Assembly: GCA_003241055.1 (NCBI GenBank)
Contig: QFOD01000001.1
Location: 186,001-250,000, forward strand
Source: Roseateles depolymerans
GTDB lineage: Bacteria; Pseudomonadota; Gammaproteobacteria; Burkholderiales; Burkholderiaceae_C
Reading direction: 5' to 3'
Length of the DNA stretch: 64,000 nucleotides
Shown here: in pieces, positions 7,723 to 16,295 of the stretch
How positions within the stretch are numbered: the first letter of the stretch is position 1
How the letters are laid out: each line of letters starts with the position of its first letter
Notes under the pieces: generated by a model
Databases searched by the model: none
Seen by the model: the letters and a program-made list of their open reading frames with translations, nothing else
Told to the model about the DNA's origin: nothing
Position numbers and translations under genes: made by a program

Positions 7723-9444
7723 ATGAGCCAAAGAGAGAAGTCCATCACCCATGGCCGCCGTGCTTTCCTGGGCGGCATGGGGTCGGCCGCCGTGGCGGTG
7801 GGGGCAGGTCTGCTGCCCGGGCAGGCCGAGGCCGCCAGCTACGCGTTTGCCCATGGCGTGGCCAGCGGCGATCCGCTCTCAGACCGGCTCGTCATCTGGA
7901 CCCGGATCACGGCCGTCGGTGACGCGGCCCCGCGCGTCTACTGGGAGGTCGCCACGGATCCCGACTTCGCGCATGTCGTGCGCACCGGTCTGCAGGCCAC
8001 CAATTCGACGCGCGACTTCACGGTCAAGGTGGACGTTGCGGGCCTGCAGCCCGGCACCTTGCACTTCTACCGCTTCCTGTGTGGCGGCCAGTATTCGGTG
8101 ATCGGCCGTGGCCGCACGCTGCCGGTGGGCGATGTGTCGCAGGTCAAGCTCGCGGTCTTTTCCTGCTCCAACTATCCGGCGGGGCTATTCCACGCCTACG
8201 GGCAGGCGGCTCGGATGGCCGACCTGGATGCGGCCGTGCATCTCGGCGACTTCATCTACGAGTACGGCCGCACCGGCTATGCATCCGAGAACGCCGCGGC
8301 GCTGGGCCGCGAGGTGCTGCCCGTCGGGGAGTGCATCAGCCTGGCGGATTACCGGCAGCGCTACGCGCAGTACCGCAGCGATCCGGACCTGCAGGCGCTG
8401 GGCGCGGCGCTGCCCCTGATTGCCGTCTGGGACGACCACGAGGTCGCCAACAACACCTATGTCAGCGGCGCGGCCAACCACACCGACGCGACCGAGGGCC
8501 CGTTCGCAGCCCGCGAGGCGGCGGCCCTGAGGGCGTATCACGAGTGGCTGCCGACGCGGGTGCCGGACCCGTCGGCGCCGATGCGCATCTATCGGTCGTT
8601 CGACTGGGGGCAGCTTCTGTCGCTGCACATGCTCGAGACCCGTCTGCTGGCGCGGAGCAAGCAACTGGCCCACACCAGCTTTCTTGGCCCCGAGGGCCTC
8701 GATGGCGCGGCGCTGGACGCGGCGGCCAATGCCGCCGATCGGCAACTGATGGGGCCGACCCAGCTGAACTGGCTGAAGGGACAGATGGCCGCATCCTCGG
8801 CGACCTGGCAGGTGCTGGGGCAGCAGGTGCGGATGGCCGAGACACGTCTGCCGGCATCGATCGCGCTGGGGCAGATCTCCTTCCACGGGCATGCCGAACT
8901 GCAGGCGAGGGCCGCAGCCGGGGCGGCACTGAGCGCCTCGGAGCGCTACATCCTGGCTCAGCCCTGGGTGGTGGAGAACCTGGACGCGTGGGACGGCTAC
9001 GGCGCGGAACGCGCCGCGCTGCTGCAGGCGGCGGTCGAACTGGACCGGAACCTGATCTCTCTGGCCGGCGATACCCACAACGCCTGGGCCAATGACCTCA
9101 GCGATGCGCAGGGGCGTGCGGTGGGGGTCGAGTTCGCAACGCCGGGCGTCAGTTCGCCTGGGCTGGAGAACTCCCGGCTGACCGATAGCCCGGCACAGAT
9201 GGAGCGCTGGTTTCTGGCCAACTGCCCGAGCCTGCGCTACGCCGACACATCCCACCGGGGCTTCATGGTCGTCACCGCGACGCCGGGTCAATGCCGCGCG
9301 GACTGGCATTTCCTCAGCACGGTCGATTCGCGTGACTACACCACCTGGCTTGGCGCGAGCTGGCAGGTGCTGCCTGGCGCGGCGCAACGCCGCCTGCTGC
9401 CGGTGGAGAACTTGAGCCGACGGGCGCGCGTCGTCAAGGCCTGA
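7723..9444 (+). CDS. Tat-exported alkaline phosphatase D (PhoD) family protein
   Basis: A 573-residue periplasmic or extracellular metallophosphatase. The N-terminus carries a twin-arginine signal, GRRAFLGG at residues 11-18, followed by a hydrophobic stretch ending in AEA, so it is folded before export. An N-terminal fibronectin-like domain of PhoD (residues 45-145) precedes the catalytic domain, with metal-binding motifs HLGDFIYEYG, VWDDHEVANN and GDTHNAW in the expected order. Family members hydrolyse phosphomonoesters and phosphodiesters, including teichoic acid or phospholipid headgroups in some species. It lies between PEP-CTERM genes but has no sorting signal itself. The ATG at 7723 fits the signal peptide. 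Confidence 0.93.
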   Translation: MSQREKSITHGRRAFLGGMGSAAVAVGAGLLPGQAEAASYAFAHGVASGDPLSDRLVIWTRITAVGDAAPRVYWEVATDPDFAHVVRTGLQATNSTRDFTVKVDVAGLQPGTLHFYRFLCGGQYSVIGRGRTLPVGDVSQVKLAVFSCSNYPAGLFHAYGQAARMADLDAAVHLGDFIYEYGRTGYASENAAALGREVLPVGECISLADYRQRYAQYRSDPDLQALGAALPLIAVWDDHEVANNTYVSGAANHTDATEGPFAAREAAALRAYHEWLPTRVPDPSAPMRIYRSFDWGQLLSLHMLETRLLARSKQLAHTSFLGPEGLDGAALDAAANAADRQLMGPTQLNWLKGQMAASSATWQVLGQQVRMAETRLPASIALGQISFHGHAELQARAAAGAALSASERYILAQPWVVENLDAWDGYGAERAALLQAAVELDRNLISLAGDTHNAWANDLSDAQGRAVGVEFATPGVSSPGLENSRLTDSPAQMERWFLANCPSLRYADTSHRGFMVVTATPGQCRADWHFLSTVDSRDYTTWLGASWQVLPGAAQRRLLPVENLSRRARVVKA

Positions 9445-9478
9445 CCCCTTTCTGCGATCCCCCCATCTGGAGATGTTG

Positions 9479-10336
9479 ATGATGTTCCGTTCCTCGCTGC
9501 TGGGCGCTGGCCTGGTGTTCACCCTGTCCACGGCCCAGGCCGCCGTCGGCATCACGCTGACTACCGATCCGTCGGGGCTGTTCCAGAGCTTCGAATACCA
9601 GCAGGATTTCAACAGCCTGTCTTCTGCCAACTCCACCACGGCCAACCGCGCCTGGGTCAACGACAGCACGCTGGCGGGCTGGTCGCTGTTCGGCGGCCAG
9701 AAGGCCGCCATCACCTACTACCGGGCCAGCGCGGGCGGCGAGGCGGGCGGCTACTTCTACAGCTATGGCCAGAACGGGGACAGTGACCGCGCGCTCGGTT
9801 CGGTGGGCTCGGGCGGGGCCTACTTCGGCAGCCCGGCGGAGAACGCCATCTCCGGCTACATGGCACTGGCGCTGCGCAACGACAGCGGCGTGGCCTTGAA
9901 TGGCATCACGGTGCTGTGGGACGCCGAGCAATGGCGTGTGGGCGAAAACAATGCGACGACCGACACCCTCGACTTCCGCATCGGCTTCGGCGAGAGCTTT
10001 GCGTCCGTTCAGACCTGGGCGAACCCGGGCAGCGCGTTCAAGTACAACAGCACCATCCGCAACACCAGTGCCACGGCAGGCTACGCCAACGACGGCAACC
10101 TCAACGGGGTCGTCTACATGGGCGGGGACATCGCGCTGGACTGGCAGCCCGGCCAGACGCTGTGGCTGAGCTGGATCGACTACAACAGCGCCGGTTACGA
10201 CCACGGCATCGCGATTGACAACCTGCTGGTGACCGGCGCCGTTGCCGCCGTGCCGGAGCCGGGCTCGCTGGGCCTGCTGTCGGCCGGCGTGGCCCTGCTG
10301 GCATGGCGCCGCCGCTCGGCGCGGCGTGCCGCATGA
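9479..10336 (+). CDS. Secreted PEP-CTERM protein, first copy of a tandem pair
   Basis: About 285 residues: signal peptide (SSLLGAGLVFTLSTAQA), a beta-rich domain, and a C-terminal VPEPGSLG, hydrophobic helix and RRRSARRAA, a full PEP-CTERM signal. ATG codons occur at 9473, 9479 and 9482; the first sits directly against GGAG (9469-9472), so 9479 or 9482 is more likely. The domain shares FYSYG, SDRALG, YMALALRND and YDHGIAIDNLL with the next gene. Its stop codon overlaps that gene's start (ATGA). Conserved acidic and aromatic positions suggest a carbohydrate-binding-like beta sandwich, but no function can be assigned. Confidence 0.85.
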   Translation: MMFRSSLLGAGLVFTLSTAQAAVGITLTTDPSGLFQSFEYQQDFNSLSSANSTTANRAWVNDSTLAGWSLFGGQKAAITYYRASAGGEAGGYFYSYGQNGDSDRALGSVGSGGAYFGSPAENAISGYMALALRNDSGVALNGITVLWDAEQWRVGENNATTDTLDFRIGFGESFASVQTWANPGSAFKYNSTIRNTSATAGYANDGNLNGVVYMGGDIALDWQPGQTLWLSWIDYNSAGYDHGIAIDNLLVTGAVAAVPEPGSLGLLSAGVALLAWRRRSARRAA

Positions 10337-11091
10337 GCGCGCTCACTCGCGCGGCCGCCGGTGCCCTGCTGCTGGCCCTGCAGGCGGGCACGGTGTCGGC
10401 CCAGATCGTCGTCGCTCCCGATTCGCAGGGGCGCTTCCGCTACGAGCAGAACTTCGACGCGCTGCCGTCGAGCGGGGCGAGCAGCCGCTGGACGGACAAC
10501 CAGACCTTGCCCGGCTGGTTCCTGTTCAACTTCGTCGAGCAGCCGCTGGTCACGCCCACATTGCGCGTCGACCATGGCAGCCTCGCCACCGGCAGCTTCT
10601 ACAGCTACGGCCGCGTCGGGTCGACGGACCGTGCCTTGGGGGCCGTCGGTGCCGGAACCTTTTATTTCGGCACCCCCGTGTCGGGCGGGCAGGCCGGCTA
10701 CGCGGCGCTGGCGCTGCGCCATGGCGGCACGGCCGAGATCGCGCGTTTGAGGCTGGCCTTCCAGGGCCAGCAGTGGCGCCAGGCGCCCAGCGACGACCTG
10801 AACCGCATCGTGTTCGAGTACGGTGTCGGCGAGCGCATGGACCAGGTGCAGACCTGGGTGCGCCCAGGCAGCGGCTTCGACTTCGACTCGCCGTCGCCCG
10901 AACTGGGCTCGGCCACCGGCACGCCGCTGGACGGTCAGAGTCCCGCTGCCAGCCGCTCGCTGGGCGGCACGCTCAGCACGCCGGGCTGGCTGCCCGGCCA
11001 GACGCTCTGGCTGCGCTGGAGCTTTCTGAACAACTACGGCTACGACCACGGCCTGGCCATCGACCAGCTCAGCCTGAGCGTGGGCGATTGA
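10333..11091 (+). CDS. Secreted paralogue of the preceding protein without PEP-CTERM signal
   Basis: A 252-residue protein with a signal peptide (AAAGALLLALQAGTVSAQ) and the same domain as the previous gene: YEQNFDALPSSG, FYSYGRVGSTDRALGAVG, YAALALRHGG and YDHGLAIDQLSLS match in order. The C-terminus stops at SVGD, just where the sibling continues into its sorting signal, so this copy should be freely secreted or periplasmic. The ATG at 10333 overlaps the upstream TGA (ATGA), implying coupled translation. A longer in-frame start at 10303 is rejected because the signal peptide begins at 10333. Function unknown. Confidence 0.82.
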   Translation: MSALTRAAAGALLLALQAGTVSAQIVVAPDSQGRFRYEQNFDALPSSGASSRWTDNQTLPGWFLFNFVEQPLVTPTLRVDHGSLATGSFYSYGRVGSTDRALGAVGAGTFYFGTPVSGGQAGYAALALRHGGTAEIARLRLAFQGQQWRQAPSDDLNRIVFEYGVGERMDQVQTWVRPGSGFDFDSPSPELGSATGTPLDGQSPAASRSLGGTLSTPGWLPGQTLWLRWSFLNNYGYDHGLAIDQLSLSVGD

Positions 11092-11105
11092 ATGGCCGGC
11101 GCGGG

Positions 11106-11133
11106 GGCGGCACGGTCGGGAGACGGTGCCGCC
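11106..11133 (+). terminator. Possible weak terminator after the PEP-CTERM pair
   Basis: A 12-base stem with one mismatch (GGCGGCACGGTC against GACGGTGCCGCC, GGGA loop) starts 15 bases after the stop at 11091. It is followed only by TCTTG, so termination would be inefficient or Rho-assisted. Confidence 0.35.
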
Positions 11134-11194
11134 TCTTGCGCATTGCTGCACCGCAGCTCAGGGATCGCCCGGCGTTGACCGCAACGAGCAAAAA

Positions 11195-11209
11195 CGAAAC
11201 ACTGTTTCG
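11195..11209. promoter_or_regulatory. Operator-like palindrome CGAAACA-C-TGTTTCG, KdgR-like
   Basis: Perfect seven-base arms around a single C. The core GAAACA-N-TGTTTC closely resembles operators of pectin-catabolism repressors such as enterobacterial KdgR. It lies 15 bases after a TTGACC hexamer (11175-11180), at the place of the -10 element (AACACT at 11198-11203, a poor match), so a bound protein would block RNA polymerase. The downstream gene is a pectate lyase, which makes the resemblance meaningful. The regulator itself is not in the window. Confidence 0.5.
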
Positions 11210-11483
11210 ACTTCTCGGGCGTGGAGCCTGACGGGGCCGCTGCCGGGCGGCCCTGATCCACCCGCCCCGGAATCCGCGAGGTGCCTGCCGCGCCCGCGAC
11301 ATGCCCCCTGTGCCTGCGAGCCGGTGCCGCAGCCGCCGGGGTTGCTGTACGGCCTGCCGCCGCCTTTCCTGTCGCTGATCTGCACGCCTGACGCCTGGCC
11401 CTGACGGCCGAGCGCGGTGCGCGACGCGCATACCTCCCGCCCACAACAAGGCGCGCGCCACGAGCCCGCGCCAGGAGACAGAC

Positions 11484-13835
11484 ATGACCCCTCTGAAGCC
11501 GAGGCGAGGCCTGCTCGCCTCGTCGATCTCGCTCGGCCTGCTCGCCTGTGGTGGCGGGCAGGAGGCCCCCACCCAGATGGCCGCGACGGCCTCGGGGCAA
11601 CCGACCGCCAGCCGCCTCGACGCCACCTCAAGCACGGCCAAGTCGGAACAGGGCAGCGCCCTGGTCAGCGCCCGCCCGCCGCGCACGCCGGCGCCGCCGC
11701 CCGCGCCGGTGCTGGACGCCGCTTCGCTGACCGACCCGAGCGCGCCGCTGCTGTTCGACATCGGCGACCGCAGCTACGCGGCGCCCGCCACCATCAACGG
11801 CCTGCACAACCCGAACAACTACCGCGCGGCGCCGGTGCTGCCGGCCTGGCAGTTCGCCACCGTGGACCCCACCGGCGGCGTGCTGAGCTTCGAGCGCGAC
11901 ATGGCGCCGGATCTGGGCTGGCACGGCCAGTCGCGCGCCGGCAAGGTGAGGGTGACCGGCGGCTCGTCGGCCGCCGCCAATCGCATCTATACGGTGTTCA
12001 ACAAGGAGCAGCTGCTGGCCGCGCTGCGCGAGGCGAAGAACGAGCCCAAGATCATCCGCATCGTGGGCCATATCGACTTCCGCTGGCGCAACAACAACAC
12101 GGTGTTCGAGGAGTACACGGGCTTTCTGGACCAGAAGAACGGCGGCAGCTTCTCCATCCCGTCCAACACCACGCTGGTGGGCATCAACGACAGCAACGGC
12201 CGGCCGGCGCGCATCACCGGCACACAGCTGCTGATCGGCATCGAGGCGGCGCGCACGCCGGGTGGCGACCCCGAGGCCGACTTCAAGGCCTGGGTTGCGG
12301 CCGGCAAGGACCCCGAGCTCTACCCCACCTGGACCCGCAACATCATCCTGCGCAATCTGCAGATCGACACGCCCTGGGACGTGAACCCCGAGGACAGCGA
12401 CAACGCCTACATGGACGGGCTGACCATCACGCGCGGCCAGCAGATCTGGATAGACCACGTCACCATCAGCGACGGCGACACGCCGGACTCGCTGGCCAGC
12501 GACACCCGCCACGACGGCGCGCTGGACATCGTGCGTGGCAGCGACTACGTGAGCGTGTCCAACAGCGTGTTCACCAAGCACCACAAGAACTCGCTGGTCG
12601 GCAACGGCGACTCGGGCCGCGCCTGGAGCGACGCCGGCCGGCTGCACGTGACCATGACCGGCAACTGGTGGGACCACGCCTACAGCCGCCTGCCGCTGGT
12701 GCGCTTCGGCCAGCTGCACCTCTACAACAACCTGGTCAGCGGCAGCACCTCCACCAGCGATTCGGACAGGAAGTTCGGCTCCGGCCTGGACGTGCGCTAC
12801 CAGTCCGACGTGATCTCGGAGAGCAACTTCTACGAGTTCACCGGCCTCAAGCCCAAGGAGGTCTGCGGCAAGCTGGCGGGTGGCAAGGACGCGATCAGCT
12901 TCCGCAGCAGCGGCCACCGCTTCATCAGCGACAAGGGCGATGACGGCAAGGCCATGACGGCGGTGATCGACGTGGAGCTGCAGGGCTGCGAGAGCCTGCC
13001 GGTGAAGCAGAACTGGGTGCCGCCCTATGCCTACACGCTGCGCCAGGCCGACGCGGTGCGCGATGCCATCCGCATGGGCTCGGGCGCCGGCCGCCTGGGG
13101 CTGTTCGCGGTGCAAGGCCCGACCCCGGCGCCGCTGCCGGGCTCGCCGGCCCCCAGCCCCAGCCCCACGCCCAGTCCGTCGCCGAGCCCGTCCCCCAGCC
13201 CGGCACCGGCACCCACGCCCACCAATCCGCCGCCGCTGATCCCCGGCACGGCCTGCACGGTCACGCTGCCCTGCAGTGATGGGGGGGGCGAGCTGGCGAT
13301 GAGCCCGCTGATCACCGTGCCGGTACCCGCGGCCGGCTATGTGCAGGAAACCGGCACCTACACGCTGTCGGGCGCCGGCGTCATCAACACCAGCAACCCC
13401 TATAGCTTCAACTTCAAGTACACGGCGCTGACGGGCGACTTCACCTTCACGGCCCGGCTCGTGAACCAGGGCGGTACGGCGGAATCGGCCCGTGCCGGCG
13501 TGGTGGCGGCGGATGGCGTGGGCGGTGCACCGGTCTATGCCTGGACGGCGCGCTATGCGTCCACCGGCGAGATCCGCGCGGCCATCAACGGCAACAACAA
13601 GTCCTCGCTGAGCGGCTTCTCCAGCTCCACGCCACCGGTCTGGGTGCGGGTGCAGCGGCGCGGCAGCGCGCTGTACTCCGCCGCCTCTACCGATGGCGTC
13701 ACCTGGACCGAGAAGACCAATGTGAGCGTCAGCGCCGCCACGCTGTACGTGGGCCTGGCGCTCTCCTCGGGCAGCAACAGCACGCTGGTCACGGCGGATT
13801 TCGACAACGTCAGCATCCTCGGCGGCGGCCGCTGA
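11484..13835 (+). CDS. Pectate lyase (PL1 family) lipoprotein with C-terminal accessory domain
   Basis: A 783-residue secreted lyase that should cleave de-esterified pectin by calcium-dependent beta-elimination. The signal peptide ends in a lipobox, LLAC at residues 19-22, with Gly after Cys22, pointing to outer-membrane anchoring. The right-handed beta-helix spans about 100-540 and contains WIDHVTISDGDTPDS, DGALDIVRGSDYVSVS and SRLPLVRFG; Arg402 of the RxPxxR motif is the likely catalytic base. A Pro-Ser linker follows (about 550-590), then a domain of about 170 residues, LamG/DUF1349-like in pattern (FNFKYTALTGDFTFTARL). GAGACAGAC precedes the ATG. A run of eight G (13281-13288) lies between linker and last domain. 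Confidence 0.92.
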   Translation: MTPLKPRRGLLASSISLGLLACGGGQEAPTQMAATASGQPTASRLDATSSTAKSEQGSALVSARPPRTPAPPPAPVLDAASLTDPSAPLLFDIGDRSYAAPATINGLHNPNNYRAAPVLPAWQFATVDPTGGVLSFERDMAPDLGWHGQSRAGKVRVTGGSSAAANRIYTVFNKEQLLAALREAKNEPKIIRIVGHIDFRWRNNNTVFEEYTGFLDQKNGGSFSIPSNTTLVGINDSNGRPARITGTQLLIGIEAARTPGGDPEADFKAWVAAGKDPELYPTWTRNIILRNLQIDTPWDVNPEDSDNAYMDGLTITRGQQIWIDHVTISDGDTPDSLASDTRHDGALDIVRGSDYVSVSNSVFTKHHKNSLVGNGDSGRAWSDAGRLHVTMTGNWWDHAYSRLPLVRFGQLHLYNNLVSGSTSTSDSDRKFGSGLDVRYQSDVISESNFYEFTGLKPKEVCGKLAGGKDAISFRSSGHRFISDKGDDGKAMTAVIDVELQGCESLPVKQNWVPPYAYTLRQADAVRDAIRMGSGAGRLGLFAVQGPTPAPLPGSPAPSPSPTPSPSPSPSPSPAPAPTPTNPPPLIPGTACTVTLPCSDGGGELAMSPLITVPVPAAGYVQETGTYTLSGAGVINTSNPYSFNFKYTALTGDFTFTARLVNQGGTAESARAGVVAADGVGGAPVYAWTARYASTGEIRAAINGNNKSSLSGFSSSTPPVWVRVQRRGSALYSAASTDGVTWTEKTNVSVSAATLYVGLALSSGSNSTLVTADFDNVSILGGGR

Positions 13836-13848
13836 GCAGGAGCAAGCC

Positions 13849-14619
13849 ATGAGATTCCGATTTCTTTCACTGGCGCTGGCGGCAGGGCTGGCGCTGGGCA
13901 CCAGCGGCGCACGCGCCGACGCCATCACCGAGACGGCCTATGCCAGCCTCGGCGGTAGCGCGATCAGCTTCTCGGAGCTGGTGGTCGGCGCGCCCGACGG
14001 CGTGTTGATCGAGGGCCTGCTGGGCAGCGGCGGCGTGCTGTTCGGCGAGCGCTTCGCCGGCCAGGAGCTGGCCGTGGCCAAGGCGCCGCGGCCCGGCGCG
14101 GTAGCGCAGGACTGGTTTGACGACCTGAGCTTCGGCACGCCCAGCGCGGGCCTGACGCTGCTGGCCGGCGCCACGGGTGCCAACCTGGGCGCCTACGACT
14201 ACGGGGACGCCGACGGCATCGCGCTGGCCGGCATAGGCCCGCAGAACCCCGATGGCAGCGACCCCTTCGGCTTAGGCGCGATCTCGGCCCGTTTTGACGC
14301 GCCGGTGTCTGCCCTGGGCCTGCAGCTGCGCGAGAGCGGTGGCGGCGCGATCACGCTGAGCCTGTACCGGCTGGACGGCAGCCTGATCCAGGCCATGGAC
14401 CTTAGCGGCCGCAGCGACGGCTTCTATGCCTTCACCCGCAGCGACGGCAGCGCCGACATCGCCGGCTTCACGCTGACGAATCGCGACAGCTACTACGGGA
14501 TCGCGATCGACAACCTGCTGCTGTCGCCGGTGCCCGAGCCCGCCAGTGCGCTGCTGGCCGTGCTGGGCCTGGCGCTGCTGGGCGGCCTGCGCCGCCGCCG
14601 TGACCAAGCCCTCGACTGA
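13849..14619 (+). CDS. Secreted PEP-CTERM protein
   Basis: A 256-residue exported protein. It has a signal peptide (FLSLALAAGLALGTSGARA), a beta-rich domain and a C-terminal VPEPASALL-helix-RRRRDQALD sorting signal. The segment YYGIAIDNLLLSPVPEP resembles the end of the pair at 9479/10333, a feature shared by many beta-sandwich PEP-CTERM proteins. It starts 13 bases after the pectate lyase stop with an AGCAGGAGCAAGCC ribosome-binding region, so it is probably cotranscribed with the lyase and could assist it at the cell surface. Function unknown. Confidence 0.87.
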   Translation: MRFRFLSLALAAGLALGTSGARADAITETAYASLGGSAISFSELVVGAPDGVLIEGLLGSGGVLFGERFAGQELAVAKAPRPGAVAQDWFDDLSFGTPSAGLTLLAGATGANLGAYDYGDADGIALAGIGPQNPDGSDPFGLGAISARFDAPVSALGLQLRESGGGAITLSLYRLDGSLIQAMDLSGRSDGFYAFTRSDGSADIAGFTLTNRDSYYGIAIDNLLLSPVPEPASALLAVLGLALLGGLRRRRDQALD

Positions 14620-14649
14620 CCCGCTCCACACACATCACAGGAGACCTCC

Positions 14650-15489
14650 ATGACGCATGCACACACCCTGCCGCGCGCGCTCGCGCTCGCCACCGCGCTG
14701 CTGGCTGGCGCGGCCCAGGCCGACACCACGCTGGGCACCACCGACTTCGCCTTCACCGGCGTGAACGGCAACACCACGGTGGGCGGCTGGTCCTTCGTCA
14801 GCTTCGTCGATATCACGGCCGGCACCACCATCTACTTCACCGACACCAATGTGCTGCAGACCACGCCGTCCGCTGGCGTGTTCTCGACCACGGCCGAGAC
14901 CTTCTGGTCCTGGACCGCCAGCGCCGACGTGGCCGCCGGCACCTCGGTGGCGCTGCTGGGCACCGGCGTCAGCGGCCAGTACACCGCGCGCTCGGGCGCG
15001 GCCGGCGGCACGCCCAACGGCACGGTGCTCAACCTCAACGGCGGCGCGTCCAACCTGTCCAGCGGCGGCGACATCCTCTACGCCTTCCAGGCCGCGTCCT
15101 ATGCCACCAACTACCAGCCCGGCGCCATCACCTTCCTGGGCGCGATCTCCAACCGCGGCAGCTACACCTCGTCGGACAACCCCTTCACGGCCACCGGCCT
15201 CGCCGGCATCCAGGTGCGCGAGTACAAGATCGACGCCAACACCGCCACGCGCTACACGCAGTTCACCGCCCAGGTGACGACGGACGACCAGCCCTTCGCC
15301 ACGCTGGACGAGCTGCGCACGGCGCTGGCGCAGGGCGGGGCCTGGACCACGGTGGCGGCGTCCAACAGCCTGCCCATCGTGTCCGACCTGCTGGTGTCGG
15401 CCGTGCCCGAGCCGGGCCGTGAGGCGCTGCTGCTGGCCGGCCTGGGGCTGCTGGGGGCCTGGGTGGGCCGGCGCCGCGTTCAGCGGTAA
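14650..15489 (+). CDS. Secreted PEP-CTERM protein with lamin-tail-like beta domain
   Basis: A 279-residue exported protein. The signal peptide ends ALLAGAAQADT. The body contains DFAFTGVNGN and VDITAGTTIYFTDTNVLQ, a pattern found in many secreted bacterial proteins with a lamin-tail-like or similar beta fold. The C-terminus VPEPGREALLLAGLGLLGA and GRRRVQR is a PEP-CTERM signal. It follows the previous PEP-CTERM gene by 30 bases with AGGAGACC before the ATG, and probably ends the pectate lyase operon. It converges with the solute-binding protein gene, overlapping its last 10 bases. Function unknown. Confidence 0.87.
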   Translation: MTHAHTLPRALALATALLAGAAQADTTLGTTDFAFTGVNGNTTVGGWSFVSFVDITAGTTIYFTDTNVLQTTPSAGVFSTTAETFWSWTASADVAAGTSVALLGTGVSGQYTARSGAAGGTPNGTVLNLNGGASNLSSGGDILYAFQAASYATNYQPGAITFLGAISNRGSYTSSDNPFTATGLAGIQVREYKIDANTATRYTQFTAQVTTDDQPFATLDELRTALAQGGAWTTVAASNSLPIVSDLLVSAVPEPGREALLLAGLGLLGAWVGRRRVQR

Positions 15490-16295
15490 CGCGCCAGCAG
15501 CTTTGCCAGGCTGCCGTCGGCCAGCATCGCGTCCAGCGCGCGGTCCAGCCCCGGCAGCGGCAGGCCTCGGCTGGGGCTGAAGGCGCAGTAGGTGGGGTAG
15601 CGGGTGGTCTGTAGCGCCAGCTGCAGCCCCTGCTGCGGCGACTCGCGCAGCGAATAGTCCAGCGTGAGCTTCTCGGTCAGCGCGTAGCCGATGCGGCCGG
15701 CGGCCAGCTTGGCCAGGTTGCGGTCCATGTCCGGCGCGTCGTCGCGCACGAAACGTTCGCCCAGGGCCTGTTCTACCTCGGGATAGTGGTAGCCCGACAC
15801 GGTGCCCAGCGCCACGCCCGCCAGCTGACCGATCTCGGTCACCGCCGCGGCATCGCCCCGGCGGGCGATCACGCCCACATAGTCGAACAGCGGCCGGCTC
15901 CAGTGCAGGCCGGCGCCGTCTATCCACTGCGGCGAGGTGTAGCAAAGGCCATCCGCCTCGCCCTGCGCCAGCGCCAGCGCCGCGCGTTTGGCCGGCATGA
16001 CGACGAAGCGGGCCTGGCGGCCGACGCGAACGGCAAGCGCTTCGCCCAGGTCCTTGAGGATGCCGCTGCGCAGCTCACCGCCCTGCAGGCCGACGAAGGG
16101 CAGCGTGTGGTTGGCCGGCGCGATGAAGAGCAGCGTGCGGTCGTCGACCGCGGCCGGGCCGGCCAGCGCTGCGGCCGACGCAACGAAGGCGGCCAGGGCC
16201 ACGGCCAGCGAGGTCGGCACAGACCGACGCAGGATTTGTGGAGCTTGCCGGGCCTGTGGGGCAGCCCGTCGCCTGACCGGTCCGGGCTGCGGCAT
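15480..16295 (-). CDS. Periplasmic amino-acid-type solute-binding protein
   Basis: A 271-residue protein of the SBP_bac_3 family, which binds polar amino acids or related ligands. A hydrophobic signal segment lies at residues 29-48 (LAVALAAFVASAAALAG). The mature domain shows GGELRSGILKDLGEALAVRVGR and GYALTEKLTLDYSL, in family order. No permease or ATPase gene is adjacent, so it may serve as a sensor or orphan binding protein. The start ATG shares one base with the serB stop codon (TGATG), so its expression is likely coupled to serB. A start nearer the signal segment cannot be excluded. Confidence 0.83.
   Translation of the reverse strand: MPQPGPVRRRAAPQARQAPQILRRSVPTSLAVALAAFVASAAALAGPAAVDDRTLLFIAPANHTLPFVGLQGGELRSGILKDLGEALAVRVGRQARFVVMPAKRAALALAQGEADGLCYTSPQWIDGAGLHWSRPLFDYVGVIARRGDAAAVTEIGQLAGVALGTVSGYHYPEVEQALGERFVRDDAPDMDRNLAKLAAGRIGYALTEKLTLDYSLRESPQQGLQLALQTTRYPTYCAFSPSRGLPLPGLDRALDAMLADGSLAKLLARYR

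Larger units (their letters stand above)
11092..11483. other. 392-base region without a gene, upstream of the pectate lyase
   Basis: No convincing coding sequence is present; the open frame 11126-11404 has no family resemblance and a proline- and cysteine-rich random look. The region holds a hairpin at 11106-11133, a TTGACC hexamer at 11175-11180 and a palindrome at 11195-11209. The remainder up to the pectate lyase start would be a long leader if transcription begins near 11210. Confidence 0.6.

Noticed and set aside
11126..11404. A 92-codon plus-strand frame upstream of the pectate lyase
   Set aside because: No ribosome-binding site, no family resemblance, random Pro/Cys-rich composition; it also covers the putative promoter and operator.
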